DNA of 42,959 nucleotides from Jiangella aurantiaca (GTDB taxonomy: Bacteria > Actinomycetota > Actinomycetes > Jiangellales > Jiangellaceae): contig NZ_SMLB01000054.1 of NCBI RefSeq assembly GCF_004349105.1, positions 1 to 42,959 on the forward strand, read 5' to 3'. A program made the translations under genes and the position numbers. Below are positions 1-7,404 of this stretch, one piece after another (the first letter of the stretch is position 1; each line of letters begins with the position of its first letter). Under the pieces are notes generated by a model. The model was given only the letters and a program-made list of their open reading frames with translations, had not been told where the DNA came from and made no database searches.

Positions 1-756
1 GGCGAGATCCTGCCCGACCTTCTTCGGGTCGACGTCGAACGCGGCGGCCTGGTCGTGCACCCCGGCGACGATCGGGGTGCCGGGACGCAGCCCGGTCGCC
101 GCGGCCGCGCCCGCCGTCACCGCGCCGATCACCGTCCCGGCCAGGACCGGCTCGGACAGCAGTGCCGTGGGGACGTCCAGCGCGCCGAGGATCTCGTCGG
201 ACCAGCGCCCGGCGGTGACGTCGAACGCACCGGTCCGGGCCGCCATCGTCAGGTCTATCGCGGGCGCGGCGCCGAACCAGCCGGCGACGTGGTCGTCGAC
301 CGTCCGGACGGCCGCCGGGAGCGCGCCGCCGGGCAGCAGCTCGCGGACCTTGTGCACGGAGAACATCGGGTGCAGCGGCTGGCCGGTGATCGCCTGGACG
401 CGGTCGCCGCCGAGCGCCGCCGCCAGCTTCTCCGCCGACGCCGTGCCGCGCAGGTCCATGCTCAGCGGCGCCGGCCCGAGCGCCGCCCCGTCCGGCCCGA
501 CGGGGACGATCGCCTCGCCGAGGGTGGAGAACGAGAGCGCCTCGACCGGGTCGGCGGCGACGGCCGGGTCCGCGGCCACCTCGCCGACCAGCCGGCCCAC
601 GGCGGCCCGGACGGCGTCGGCGTCGATCTCCGCGCGGCCCGGCGCCGGGCGGACGACGGCGGTGCGCTGCGCCTGCGCCGCCAGTTCGTGGCCGTCCGCG
701 TCGTACGCCGCGACCCGCGACCCGGTGGTGCCGAGGTCGATGCCCAGGAAGCTCAC
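1..756 (-). CDS. FGGY-family sugar kinase (partial, C-terminal half beyond window)
   Basis: Predicted cytoplasmic ATP-dependent kinase that phosphorylates an imported sugar or sugar alcohol. The visible 252 residues hold the N-terminal FGGY domain: phosphate-binding motif GIDLGTTG at residues 5-12 and a GVHDQ motif near residue 234, matching the family's catalytic-Asp segment (GGHDQ in most members). The C-terminal half lies beyond base 1. The start is the GTG at 756, which overlaps the TGA of the permease gene by four bases (GTGA), so the kinase is translationally coupled as the last gene seen in the transporter operon. FGGY kinases act on xylulose, ribulose, gluconate, glycerol and others; the visible half does not decide the substrate. 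The coupling indicates it acts on what the ABC transporter brings in. Confidence 0.88.
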   Translation of the reverse strand, partial: MSFLGIDLGTTGSRVAAYDADGHELAAQAQRTAVVRPAPGRAEIDADAVRAAVGRLVGEVAADPAVAADPVEALSFSTLGEAIVPVGPDGAALGPAPLSMDLRGTASAEKLAAALGGDRVQAITGQPLHPMFSVHKVRELLPGGALPAAVRTVDDHVAGWFGAAPAIDLTMAARTGAFDVTAGRWSDEILGALDVPTALLSEPVLAGTVIGAVTAGAAAATGLRPGTPIVAGVHDQAAAFDVDPKKVGQDLA

Positions 757-1586
757 TTGACCGACCCCGCCAGCCCGTTGACCAGGTAGCGCTGCACCGA
801 CAGGTACACCACCACGATGGGCACGGAGATCAGCACCAGCACGGCGAACAGCGCGCCCGGCTGGCTCAGGTAGATGCCGCGGTAGGCCAGCGGCACCAGC
901 GTGAGCGGCTTGAGGTGGTTGTCGCCGATCGCGACCAGCGGCAGCAGGAAGTCGTTCCAGCTCATCATCAGCTGCCAGACCACGACGACGGCGGCGGCCG
1001 CCTTGCCGAGCGGGAAGTAGATGCGCCAGAAGATCGTCCACGTCGACGAGCCGTCCACCAGCGCCGCCTCGTACGTCTCGTCCGGAATGGCGAGGTACGT
1101 GGTGCGGATCATGATGACGGCGAACGGCAGGCCCAGCGCGGTGTAGGCGAGGACGAGGCCGAGCAGGTTGTCGTACAGCCCCAGCCCCTGCAGGATCTTG
1201 AACATCGCCGTCACCACGCCGGCCATCGGCAGCACCAGCGCCAGGATCAGCCCGACGAACACCACGCCCTTGAACGGCACCCGCAGCCGGGCCAGCGCGA
1301 ACGCCGTCATCGACCCGAGCAGGAGCACCAGCACGATCGACGGCACCGACACCAGCAGGCTGTTGAGCAGATGCCGGCCGATCGGGTTCGTCTGGAAGAT
1401 CGTCACGTAGTTGCGCAGCGTCGGCTCCTCGGGCAGCAGCCCGAGCGCCGTCGTCCCCGGGTTCGACGTCGGCAGCAGCGAGATGCCGACGACCATGACC
1501 ACCGGGACCATCCACAGCACCGCGAGCGGGCCGAGCACCCAGTGCGCCCACCGCGGCGCCGCGTCCACGTCCCGCTGCCGCTTCAC
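753..1586 (-). CDS. Carbohydrate ABC transporter permease, MalG/CUT1 type
   Basis: Inner-membrane permease of a CUT1 sugar importer, 277 residues, the usual length for MalG-like subunits. About six hydrophobic spans are visible. The cytoplasmic EAA loop, which docks the ATPase, reads EAALVDG followed by the conserved IFWRIYFPL segment. The GTG start at 1586 is chosen because it overlaps the upstream permease stop (GTGA) and gives a normal N-terminus just before the first span; the open frame extends further upstream only inside the preceding gene. No ATPase is encoded nearby, so a shared MsiK-type ATPase encoded elsewhere is likely, as in many actinobacterial CUT1 systems (inference). Confidence 0.93.
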   Translation of the reverse strand: MKRQRDVDAAPRWAHWVLGPLAVLWMVPVVMVVGISLLPTSNPGTTALGLLPEEPTLRNYVTIFQTNPIGRHLLNSLLVSVPSIVLVLLLGSMTAFALARLRVPFKGVVFVGLILALVLPMAGVVTAMFKILQGLGLYDNLLGLVLAYTALGLPFAVIMIRTTYLAIPDETYEAALVDGSSTWTIFWRIYFPLGKAAAAVVVVWQLMMSWNDFLLPLVAIGDNHLKPLTLVPLAYRGIYLSQPGALFAVLVLISVPIVVVYLSVQRYLVNGLAGSVK

Positions 1587-2545
1587 GATCGCTCCCCGGT
1601 GATGAAGCGCGAGCCGAACGTGCGCAGCATCGCCAGCGACGAGCCGACCGCGACGACCAGCAGGACGACCGCGATGGTCGCGCCGTAGCCGAACGACTGC
1701 AGCTGGAACGCCTGCTTGAACAGGTAGGTCGGCATCAGCTCCGACGCGTGGTTCGGCCCGCCCTCGGTGAGCACCCACACCAGCTCGAAGGTCTTCAGCG
1801 AGCCGATGATGCCGAGCAGCAGCAGCGCCAGGTGCGTCGGCTTGAGCAGCGGCAGCACGATGCGGCGGATCAGCTGCCAGCCGGTCGCGCCGTCGATGCG
1901 GGCCGCCTCGACGACGTTGTGGTCGACCAGCTGCAGCCCGGCGAGGTAGAAGAGCATCGAGAAGCCGGTCCACATCCAGACATTCACCACGATCACCGCG
2001 ATGATGGCCGTCGACGGGTCCGACAGGTACGCCCGCGTCAGCACGTCGATGCCGGTGGCCCGGCCGAGCTGGGCGAGCACGCCATTGAATGGGTCCAGCA
2101 GCCGCTGCCAGACGATGCCGACGACCACCGGCGACAGCACCGCCGGCAGGAAGAACAGCGTCCGGTACACCGTCCGGCCGCGCAGGCGGGTGTTGAGCAG
2201 CCAGGCCAGCGCGAAGCCGAGCGCGGCCTGCGGGACGATCGTCAGCCCGATCCACAGCGCCGAGTTCCGCAGCGTCGTGTGGAACGTCGGGTCGGCGAGC
2301 AGGTCGCGGTAGTTGTCCAGCCCGGCCGGGGTGCCGGCGCTGACGCCGTCCCAGTCGAGCAGGCTGGCCTGGATGTTGAAGACGATCGGGTAGACCACGA
2401 AGACGGCGAACAGCGCGACCGCCGGTGCGATGAAGCCCAGCGCGACCAGGCGCTCGCGGGTGAGCCGGCGCGCCGGGCGGCGTGGGCCGGTCCCGGTGAC
2501 CCGGGGGGCGCGGGTCACCTGGACGTCGGAGGTGTACGCGGCCAT
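1583..2545 (-). CDS. Carbohydrate ABC transporter permease, MalF/CUT1 type
   Basis: Partner permease, 320 residues. A basic cytoplasmic N-terminus (about 35 residues) precedes the first span (ALGFIAPAVALFAVFVVYPI), and a periplasmic loop with the WDG-type segment typical of MalF/UgpA-like subunits follows. The EAA motif is EAARIDGATGWQLIRRIVLP, an excellent match to the family. The ATG at 2545 overlaps the TGA of the binding-protein gene by one base (TGATG), showing coupling. It forms the channel with the gene at 753-1586. The substrate is unknown; the downstream FGGY kinase suggests a monosaccharide, polyol or small glycoside. Confidence 0.93.
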   Translation of the reverse strand: MAAYTSDVQVTRAPRVTGTGPRRPARRLTRERLVALGFIAPAVALFAVFVVYPIVFNIQASLLDWDGVSAGTPAGLDNYRDLLADPTFHTTLRNSALWIGLTIVPQAALGFALAWLLNTRLRGRTVYRTLFFLPAVLSPVVVGIVWQRLLDPFNGVLAQLGRATGIDVLTRAYLSDPSTAIIAVIVVNVWMWTGFSMLFYLAGLQLVDHNVVEAARIDGATGWQLIRRIVLPLLKPTHLALLLLGIIGSLKTFELVWVLTEGGPNHASELMPTYLFKQAFQLQSFGYGATIAVVLLVVAVGSSLAMLRTFGSRFITGERS

Positions 2546-3897
2546 CAGTCCTGCTGGTCCTGCACGGCCTGGACCGACTCGGCGGCCTGCTGCGGCGTCA
2601 GCTGGCCCGCGGCGACGCCGGCGAGCGCGTCGGCGACGGCGGTGTCGATCTCCGGGCTCTGGAAGTACCGCGACCACTGCACCCGCGGCATCCAGTCCTG
2701 GGTCAGCTGGGTCCAGATCTGCTCCTGCTTGTCGCTGGTGAACTCCTGCGGGTCGAGGCCGGTCACCGCGGGCAGGTCGTTGAACGTGTTGATCAGCACC
2801 TGGGCGCCGTCGCCGGCGATCCAGTCGGTGAGCACGTCGCAGGCCAGGTCCGGGTTTGCGGCGTCGGCGGAGATGCCCAGCGCGACGTCGATGCCGCCGA
2901 CCAGCTGCGGCTCCGGCGCGCCGCCCGGCAGCGTCGGGAACAGGAACGGCTCGTAGCCGGCCATGCCCTCCGACAGCGGTGCGATCTCCGCCTTCGACGG
3001 GTCGGACTGCTGGATCCACCAGGCGCCGAGCGGGATCATCGCGGCGTTGCCGGCCTCGAACTGGTTGACGCCGTTCGGGTACGAGTCCAGCGCGAGCGCG
3101 CCGTCCTGGGCGATGCCCTCGGTGAACAGCCTGCTCCAGTAGTCGAACGCCTCGACGATGCGGGCGTCGGTCCACGGGACCTCGCCGTTCTCCGCCTGGT
3201 AGACGCGGCCCGGCTCGAGGTTGTTGGCGATCTGCAGGAACACGACGTTGCGGAGCCAGCCGTCCTTCGCCGGCAGCAGGAACGGCGCGGCGTCACCGGC
3301 GTCGCGGAGGGTCGCGACCGCGGCCTGCAGGTCCTCCCACGTCGCCGGCGGCTCGATCCCGGCGGCGTCGAGCAGCTCCGCGTTCGCCCACAGGTTCACC
3401 GTCTGCACCAGCAGCGGCAGCGCGTAGTAGTGCTCGTCGCCGTCGGGGTTGCCCATGCGGGCCTGCTCGAGGCCGACCGGGTGGAACCGGCTCTCCCAGT
3501 CGTCGCCCCAGACCCGGGTGGCGCACTCCTCCAGCGGCATCAGCTTTTCGCGGTACTGCTGGGTCAGCGCCCCTGGCTGCAGCCCGACGATGTCCGGCAT
3601 GGTGCCCGACGACGCCCGCGTCTGCAGGTCGACGATGTACTCCGGATAGTTGAAGATCGTCGCGTCGATCGTGACATCCGGGTTGGCCTCGGTGAACGAG
3701 TCGATCATCTGCCGCGTGGTCTGCTCGATCGGGCTCCACGAGCGGAACGTGACGGTCTGCTCGTCCCCGCCGCCGGCGGACTCCTCGGGGTCGGCGCTGC
3801 CGGCGCAGGCCGCCAGCGTGGCGCCCAGGCAGAGCGCCAGGCCGGCCTGGATGCCGCGGCGTGTCGCCTGGCGGCGGGCCGTGGGTGGGAGCGTCAT
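2545..3897 (-). CDS. Extracellular sugar-binding lipoprotein of a CUT1 ABC importer
   Basis: Solute-binding protein (SBP family 1), 450 residues. A basic N-region and hydrophobic stretch end in a lipobox LAAC with Cys31 as lipidation site, followed by a Ser/Gly/Glu linker. The mature protein starts with QTVTFRSWSPIEQ, the usual first beta strand of MalE-like proteins, and keeps FEAGNAAMIPLGAWW-type segments of the hinge region. First gene of the operon SBP-permease-permease-kinase on the minus strand. The ATG at 3897 has an AGAGAGGA ribosome site about ten bases upstream. A candidate promoter with a perfect TTGACA box lies at 3976-4005. Confidence 0.93.
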   Translation of the reverse strand: MTLPPTARRQATRRGIQAGLALCLGATLAACAGSADPEESAGGGDEQTVTFRSWSPIEQTTRQMIDSFTEANPDVTIDATIFNYPEYIVDLQTRASSGTMPDIVGLQPGALTQQYREKLMPLEECATRVWGDDWESRFHPVGLEQARMGNPDGDEHYYALPLLVQTVNLWANAELLDAAGIEPPATWEDLQAAVATLRDAGDAAPFLLPAKDGWLRNVVFLQIANNLEPGRVYQAENGEVPWTDARIVEAFDYWSRLFTEGIAQDGALALDSYPNGVNQFEAGNAAMIPLGAWWIQQSDPSKAEIAPLSEGMAGYEPFLFPTLPGGAPEPQLVGGIDVALGISADAANPDLACDVLTDWIAGDGAQVLINTFNDLPAVTGLDPQEFTSDKQEQIWTQLTQDWMPRVQWSRYFQSPEIDTAVADALAGVAAGQLTPQQAAESVQAVQDQQD

Positions 3898-3975
3898 TGC
3901 TTCCGTCCTCTCTGTGGATCGGCTCGGTGGATCGGCTCTGAGGGCTGGCTGCTGCGGGGCGGCGGGCTGGCCGCC

Positions 3976-4005
3976 AGTAGAGGCCGGGCCGCTGACCAGT
4001 GTCAA
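3976..4005 (-). promoter_or_regulatory. Candidate promoter of the sugar transporter operon
   Basis: Read on the minus strand, TTGACA (4005-4000) and TCTACT (3981-3976) are separated by 18 bases, a good fit to a housekeeping actinobacterial promoter. It lies about 80 bases upstream of the binding-protein ATG at 3897. This is sequence resemblance only. Confidence 0.5.
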
Positions 4006-4099
4006 CGCCGTCGCTCGCCGCCCGGCCGGAGGTTGGTGGCGGTGTCGGCCGATGCTCCGGCGGGCCGGGCGGACAGGGTGTGTCCGCTGTCCGGGCGGC

Positions 4100-4145
4100 C
4101 GTTGTCCGGTCACTGACAACGCCGCGGCCCGTGTCAGACACGGGC
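4100..4145. promoter_or_regulatory. Two adjacent dyad symmetries, candidate operators
   Basis: CGTTGTC (4100-4106) and GACAACG (4115-4121) form perfect 7-base arms with an 8-base spacer. Immediately after, 4127-4145 is a perfect 9-base-arm palindrome around one central A (GCCCGTGTC / GACACGGGC). They lie about 95-140 bases upstream of the minus-strand promoter. A sugar-responsive repressor or activator of the 1-3897 operon would be the natural ligand, but no regulator gene is adjacent. Confidence 0.4.
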
Positions 4146-4361
4146 GGGCCGGCACGCTGCGGCGGGCGCCGCGTCTGTGCGCGACGACGGGCCGCTGACA
4201 TCGCGGGTGGTGGTTGCTGTCCAGGACCGGCTCCGGTTCACGGTGGCACCGGCGACCGGCGCACGACAGCCCGGGTCACGATTTCGTTAATGTGAGCTGC
4301 CTCTCACCATGCGAGACGCCCCGCGAACTCGGTCCACCCGTCCGGGCGACGGCTGAAATGA

Positions 4362-4400
4362 ATGAGGGATCCGGGTTGTCTGGCTACCCGGATCCCTCAT
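4362..4400. terminator. Perfect 15-bp stem-loop
   Basis: Arms 4362-4376 (ATGAGGGATCCGGGT) and 4386-4400 are exactly complementary around a 9-base loop. No T-tract follows, as is common in high-GC actinobacteria. It lies upstream of the promoter of the lipoprotein gene, where no rightward gene ends, so it may insulate divergent transcription or mark the end of a lost gene. Confidence 0.5.
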
Positions 4401-4466
4401 CCATCGCCACCCGCACGGACCCACCGCAGCAGCAGGAGAGCCACTCTTCGTCCAGTTGGCTCCTCA

Positions 4467-4472
4467 TACACT
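4467..4472 (+). promoter_or_regulatory. -10 box TACACT giving a leaderless lipoprotein mRNA
   Basis: TACACT matches TANNNT and ends six bases before the ATG at 4479. The transcript would therefore start at or beside the initiation codon. No ribosome site precedes the ATG, which supports both this start and leaderless translation. Confidence 0.5.
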
Positions 4473-4478
4473 GGCGGC

Positions 4479-4994
4479 ATGGCGCACCGGACGCCCGCTG
4501 CCGTCGTCGTGGCCGTGCTCTTCGCCGCCTGCTCCAGCGGCGAGCGGGACGCCGCCGACCCCAGCGCGCTGCCGGCGCCGACGCCGGCGGCCAGCGCGAC
4601 GCCCACGGCGACGCTGGTGCCCGGGATCCCCGACTCCGCGCAGCTGTCCGAGCCGGTGGTCGTCCGGGGGCGCGTCCTGCGCGCCGACGGCACGGCAGTC
4701 GCGGAGGCGCTGGTGCAACTGACCACCGAGCCCACCGACGAACAACTGGCCACCATCGACCCGTTCCTCCATCCGCTCACCCCCGTCGCCGCGACCTCGA
4801 GCGGCCCGGACGGCCGGTACGAGCTGCGGATCCCGGCCGGCCGGCGGACGGAGCTGCCGGTGGACGAGGCCGGGCTGGTCCAGTTCGTCGTTCTGGTCGA
4901 GTCGCCCGAGGGCAGCGCCACCGAGTTCTGGACCGGGCCCGGCGAGCCGACCCATCCGCACACCGTCGATCTCGAGGTGCGCCCGGACAGCTGA
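4479..4994 (+). CDS. Small surface lipoprotein with carboxypeptidase-regulatory-like fold
   Basis: Predicted exported lipoprotein of 171 residues. A short signal sequence ends in a lipobox (LFAAC, lipidated Cys18), followed by a Pro/Ala/Thr-rich linker (residues about 25-45) and a compact beta-sandwich. VVVRGRVLRADGTAVAEALV and SGPDGRYELRIPAG are the hallmark strands of the CarboxypepD_reg / transthyretin-like domain, a putative protein- or carbohydrate-interaction module. No enzyme residues are recognisable. The start is fixed by the leaderless promoter signal. It is convergent with the PfkB kinase gene, five bases away (stops at 4994 and 5000). Its role is unknown. Confidence 0.75.
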   Translation: MAHRTPAAVVVAVLFAACSSGERDAADPSALPAPTPAASATPTATLVPGIPDSAQLSEPVVVRGRVLRADGTAVAEALVQLTTEPTDEQLATIDPFLHPLTPVAATSSGPDGRYELRIPAGRRTELPVDEAGLVQFVVLVESPEGSATEFWTGPGEPTHPHTVDLEVRPDS

Positions 4995-4999
4995 GCGGG

Positions 5000-5938
5000 T
5001 CAGGCGGCGCCCGACCGGGCGACGGCGTCGAGTTCGTCGCGGGTGGGCGGGTTGGCGCCGGCCCGCGAGACGGTGACGGCGGCGGCCAGCGTGGCGCGGC
5101 GCACCACCCGCTCGACGACCGCGGCGGGGATCTCGCGCAGCCGCGGCCGCGCGGCGCCGCCGAGCAGGTCCTCGCGCCACAGCCCGTCGAGCAGGCCGGC
5201 GGTGAAGGAGTCGCCCGCGCCGACGGTGTCCGCGACGGTGACCGTCGCGGCCGGCACCCGCACCTCGTCCCGGCGGGTGACGGCGACGGCGCCGGCGCCG
5301 CCCAGCGTGACGACGACCAACGCCGGACCGAGCCGCAGCCAGTCGCGCGCGACGTCGGCCGGGTCACGGCCCGGTTCGAGGAAGGCGGTGTCCTGGTCGC
5401 TGGCCTTGACGACGTCGCTGGCCGCGACGAGCCGTTCGACTCGCTCGCGCAGCTCGGCGGCCGGGCCCATGAGCGCCGGCCGGATGTTGGGGTCGTAGCT
5501 GGTCGTGGTGTCCTGACGTACGGCGCCGAGCAGCCGCTCGACCGCCGCCGCCCCGGGCGCGACCGTCGTCGCCAGCGAGCCGGTGTGCAGCACCAGCGGC
5601 GCCTCCGTCAGCGCGACCGGGCCGAGGTCCCAGGTCAGCTCGAACCGGTAGTCGGCCGAGCCGTCCACCCCGAGGCTCGCGATCGCCGACGACGTCCGCG
5701 CGGCGCTCCACTGCGTGCGGACCTCGACGCCGGCGGAGGCGAGATGCGCCCTGATCGCGTCGCCGTCCCGGTCGGCGCCCAGCTCGGTGATCAACGCGGT
5801 CCGCCGGCCGAGCCGCCCGAGCCCGTAGGCGACGTTCGCCGGGCTGCCGCCCGGATGCCGGGTCTGCGAGCCGTCACGCTCGACGATGACGTCGGTGAGC
5901 GCCTCCCCCACGACGACGGCGCCGTCCACCGCCGTCAT
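5000..5938 (-). CDS. PfkB-family sugar kinase, probable fructokinase
   Basis: Ribokinase/fructokinase superfamily enzyme, 312 residues, full length. The N-terminal substrate-lid signature GGSPANVA is at residues 30-37. The C-terminal ATP/anion-hole signature DTVGAGDSFTAGLL near residue 240 contains the catalytic Asp. It is predicted to phosphorylate fructose (C6) in the cytoplasm. The ATG at 5938 overlaps the LacI stop (ATGA), so repressor and kinase are co-translated. The divergent neighbours encode a fructose/ribose-type ABC importer and a GH32 fructanase, which makes fructose the expected substrate, but the family also contains ribokinases and KDG kinases. Confidence 0.88.
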   Translation of the reverse strand: MTAVDGAVVVGEALTDVIVERDGSQTRHPGGSPANVAYGLGRLGRRTALITELGADRDGDAIRAHLASAGVEVRTQWSAARTSSAIASLGVDGSADYRFELTWDLGPVALTEAPLVLHTGSLATTVAPGAAAVERLLGAVRQDTTTSYDPNIRPALMGPAAELRERVERLVAASDVVKASDQDTAFLEPGRDPADVARDWLRLGPALVVVTLGGAGAVAVTRRDEVRVPAATVTVADTVGAGDSFTAGLLDGLWREDLLGGAARPRLREIPAAVVERVVRRATLAAAVTVSRAGANPPTRDELDAVARSGAA

Positions 5939-6987
5939 GGGCGCCCCGGCGGGATCTCGCCCGAGCCGCGCAACACGGTCGTCGTCGGCAGGAGGATCCG
6001 CCGCGGCCGGTCGCGCTCGCCGTCGAGCCGCTCGAACAGCAGCTCCGCGGCGGCCCGGCCCATCGCGGCCGGGTCCTGAGCGACGACGCTGACCCGCGGC
6101 TTGAGCAGGTCGGCGAGCGGGAAGTCGTCGAAGCCGAACAGCGCGACGCCCTGCTCCAGTCCGAGCTCCTGCAGCGCGGTGATGGCGCCGATGGTGACCA
6201 GGTTCTGGCTGGCGAACAGCGCCGTCGGCGCACCCTCGGACCGCAGCAGCGCCGTGGTCGCGCGAGCGGCGTCGTCGATGGTGTGCAGGTCGTGTACGAC
6301 GTGCGCGGGGTCAAGCGGCAGCCCGCACTCCAGCAGGCCCCGCTGGTAGCCGGCGAAGCGCTGCTGAGCGGTCGGGATGATGGCGAGGTCGCCGAGGTAG
6401 GCGATGCGGCGGTGCCCGACCTCGGCGAGCTGGTGCACGGCATTGCGCGCGCCGGCCTCGTTGTCGGAGAGCACGCAGTCGGCGAGCAGGCCCTGCGGCT
6501 GGCGGTCGACGAACACCAGCGGCGTGCCGGCCTCCATCTCCGTCCGCAGGTAGCCCTGGTCCTCACCGACCGGTGCGATGATGAGGCCGTCGACCCGGCG
6601 CTCGGTGAACGCGCGGACCAGTGCCCGCTCGCGCTGCTGGTCCTCGTCCACGCTGCCGGCGAGGATGAGCACGCGCTTCTCGTTCGCGACGTCCTCGACG
6701 GCGCGCAACAGGGCGCTGGAGAACGGGTTGGCGAGGTCCTCGAGCACGGTGCCGATGGCGGCCGTGCGCCGGCTGGACCGGCGCAGCGCGCTGGCCGACA
6801 CGTTCGGCCGGTAATCGAGCCGGCTGACGGCCAGCCGGACCGCGTCGACCTTCTGCGGCGTGACGCCGGCCTCGCCGTTGACCACCCGCGACACCGTCTT
6901 CATGCTGACGCCCGCCATGGCGGCGACGTCGCGCAGCGTCGCCCGCGGCCGGTACGGCGTGGTCACCGGATCGGCGTGTTCGGTCAT
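5935..6987 (-). CDS. LacI-family transcriptional repressor of the fructan locus
   Basis: Regulator of 350 residues. The N-terminal helix-turn-helix has the LacI pattern ATLRDVAAMAGVSMKTVSRV (residues about 17-36), then the hinge helix (YRPNVSASALR), then a periplasmic-binding-protein-like effector domain with DGLIIAP and FGFDDFPLADLL segments. The ATG at 6987 is preceded by GGAGGGG. It faces the transporter operon across a region carrying two near-identical palindromes (7044-7057 and 7142-7157), so it probably represses both itself with the kinase and the uptake/hydrolysis operon, released by a fructose-derived effector. That effector is inference. Confidence 0.92.
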   Translation of the reverse strand: MTEHADPVTTPYRPRATLRDVAAMAGVSMKTVSRVVNGEAGVTPQKVDAVRLAVSRLDYRPNVSASALRRSSRRTAAIGTVLEDLANPFSSALLRAVEDVANEKRVLILAGSVDEDQQRERALVRAFTERRVDGLIIAPVGEDQGYLRTEMEAGTPLVFVDRQPQGLLADCVLSDNEAGARNAVHQLAEVGHRRIAYLGDLAIIPTAQQRFAGYQRGLLECGLPLDPAHVVHDLHTIDDAARATTALLRSEGAPTALFASQNLVTIGAITALQELGLEQGVALFGFDDFPLADLLKPRVSVVAQDPAAMGRAAAELLFERLDGERDRPRRILLPTTTVLRGSGEIPPGRP

Positions 6988-7043
6988 GGACCCCTCCGAT
7001 CGACACAGTACCGGCACGGGCCGCGCCGCCTCCAGGCCAGGCT

Positions 7044-7057
7044 TGACAACATTGTCA
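7044..7057. promoter_or_regulatory. LacI-type operator 1 (TGACAA-CA-TTGTCA)
   Basis: Perfect 6-base inverted repeat with a 2-base centre, flanked by T on the left and G on the right (TTGACAACATTGTCAG). It lies 57 bases upstream of the LacI ATG and shares its half-sites with operator 2 at 7142-7157; the centres are 99 bases apart, which would allow DNA looping by a LacI dimer pair. Confidence 0.7.
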
Positions 7058-7109
7058 GACCGTCGTACCGGTCCGCATCATCGCCCCGTAACACCGCTGA
7101 AAGCAAGTA

Positions 7110-7157
7110 TTGACACGCGGGCCTTGAGCCCTCAGACTCCCCTGACAAGGTTGTCAG
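7110..7157 (+). promoter_or_regulatory. Probable transporter operon promoter with LacI-type operator 2
   Basis: TTGACA at 7110-7115 is a perfect -35 box; a weak -10 (CAGACT) follows near 7133. The palindrome CTGACAA-GG-TTGTCAG (7142-7157, perfect 7-base arms) sits just downstream, where a bound repressor would block initiation or elongation. It matches operator 1 in both half-sites. Confidence 0.65.
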
Positions 7158-7219
7158 ACGCCACGCCTCGGCGCCTTTCATCTCCGGTTTCACGATCACT
7201 GGCAAGGGAGCTGGGACGT

Positions 7220-7372
7220 ATGCGCAGGAGAGTCCGGTCCGCTATGGCGACGCTCGCCGCGGCGCCCGTCTTCGACGCCGTCGACGACACCATCGCCGGC
7301 GGCCAGTTCGGCCTCAACGTCGACAACGGCACCGCCGTCATCCAGAACGTCCAGGTCGGGCCTGTGTCGTGA
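7220..7372 (+). pseudogene. Remnant of a secreted fructanase/CBM66-type protein (middle deleted)
   Basis: A 50-codon frame with its own ribosome site (AGGGAG at 7205-7210). It starts like a signal peptide (MRRRVRSAMATLAAAP) and then jumps directly to a typical C-terminal strand pair of GH32-associated beta-sandwich modules (GGQFGLNVDNGTAVIQNVQV, close to the 'GLNVWNGTAVFQNV' pattern I know from levanase/CBM66 proteins). The simplest reading is an in-frame deletion that fused the two tips of a roughly full-length levanase gene. It lies between the operator and the binding-protein gene, the expected place of the first structural gene of the operon. Alternatively it could still be expressed as a short leader peptide. 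Confidence 0.55.
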
Positions 7373-7404
7373 CCGTCAGCACCCACGAACAGAAGGAATC
7401 CACC

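Larger units (their letters stand above)
3898..4478. other. 581-base divergent intergenic region with several dyads
   Basis: No gene is supported here. The stretch separates the minus-strand transporter operon from the plus-strand lipoprotein gene. It holds the candidate operon promoter (3976-4005), two dyad symmetries (4100-4121 and 4127-4145) and a 15-bp-stem hairpin (4362-4400), all listed separately. Open frames across it have no recognisable product and poor codon bias. An upstream regulator gene may have been lost, because no regulator is adjacent to the transporter operon in this window. Confidence 0.6.

Noticed and set aside
1583-3175. Open frame of 530 codons starting at 3175 and containing the MalF-type permease
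   Set aside because: The first 210 codons are antisense-like low-complexity Arg/Gly-rich sequence inside the binding-protein gene; the real protein begins at the ATG at 2545 with a normal N-terminus.
753-5938. Transporter operon 1-3897 and fructan locus as one regulon
   Set aside because: The half-sites TTGTC/GACAA at 4100-4121 are in the opposite arrangement to the LacI operators at 7044 and 7142 with a different spacing, so shared control is not supported.
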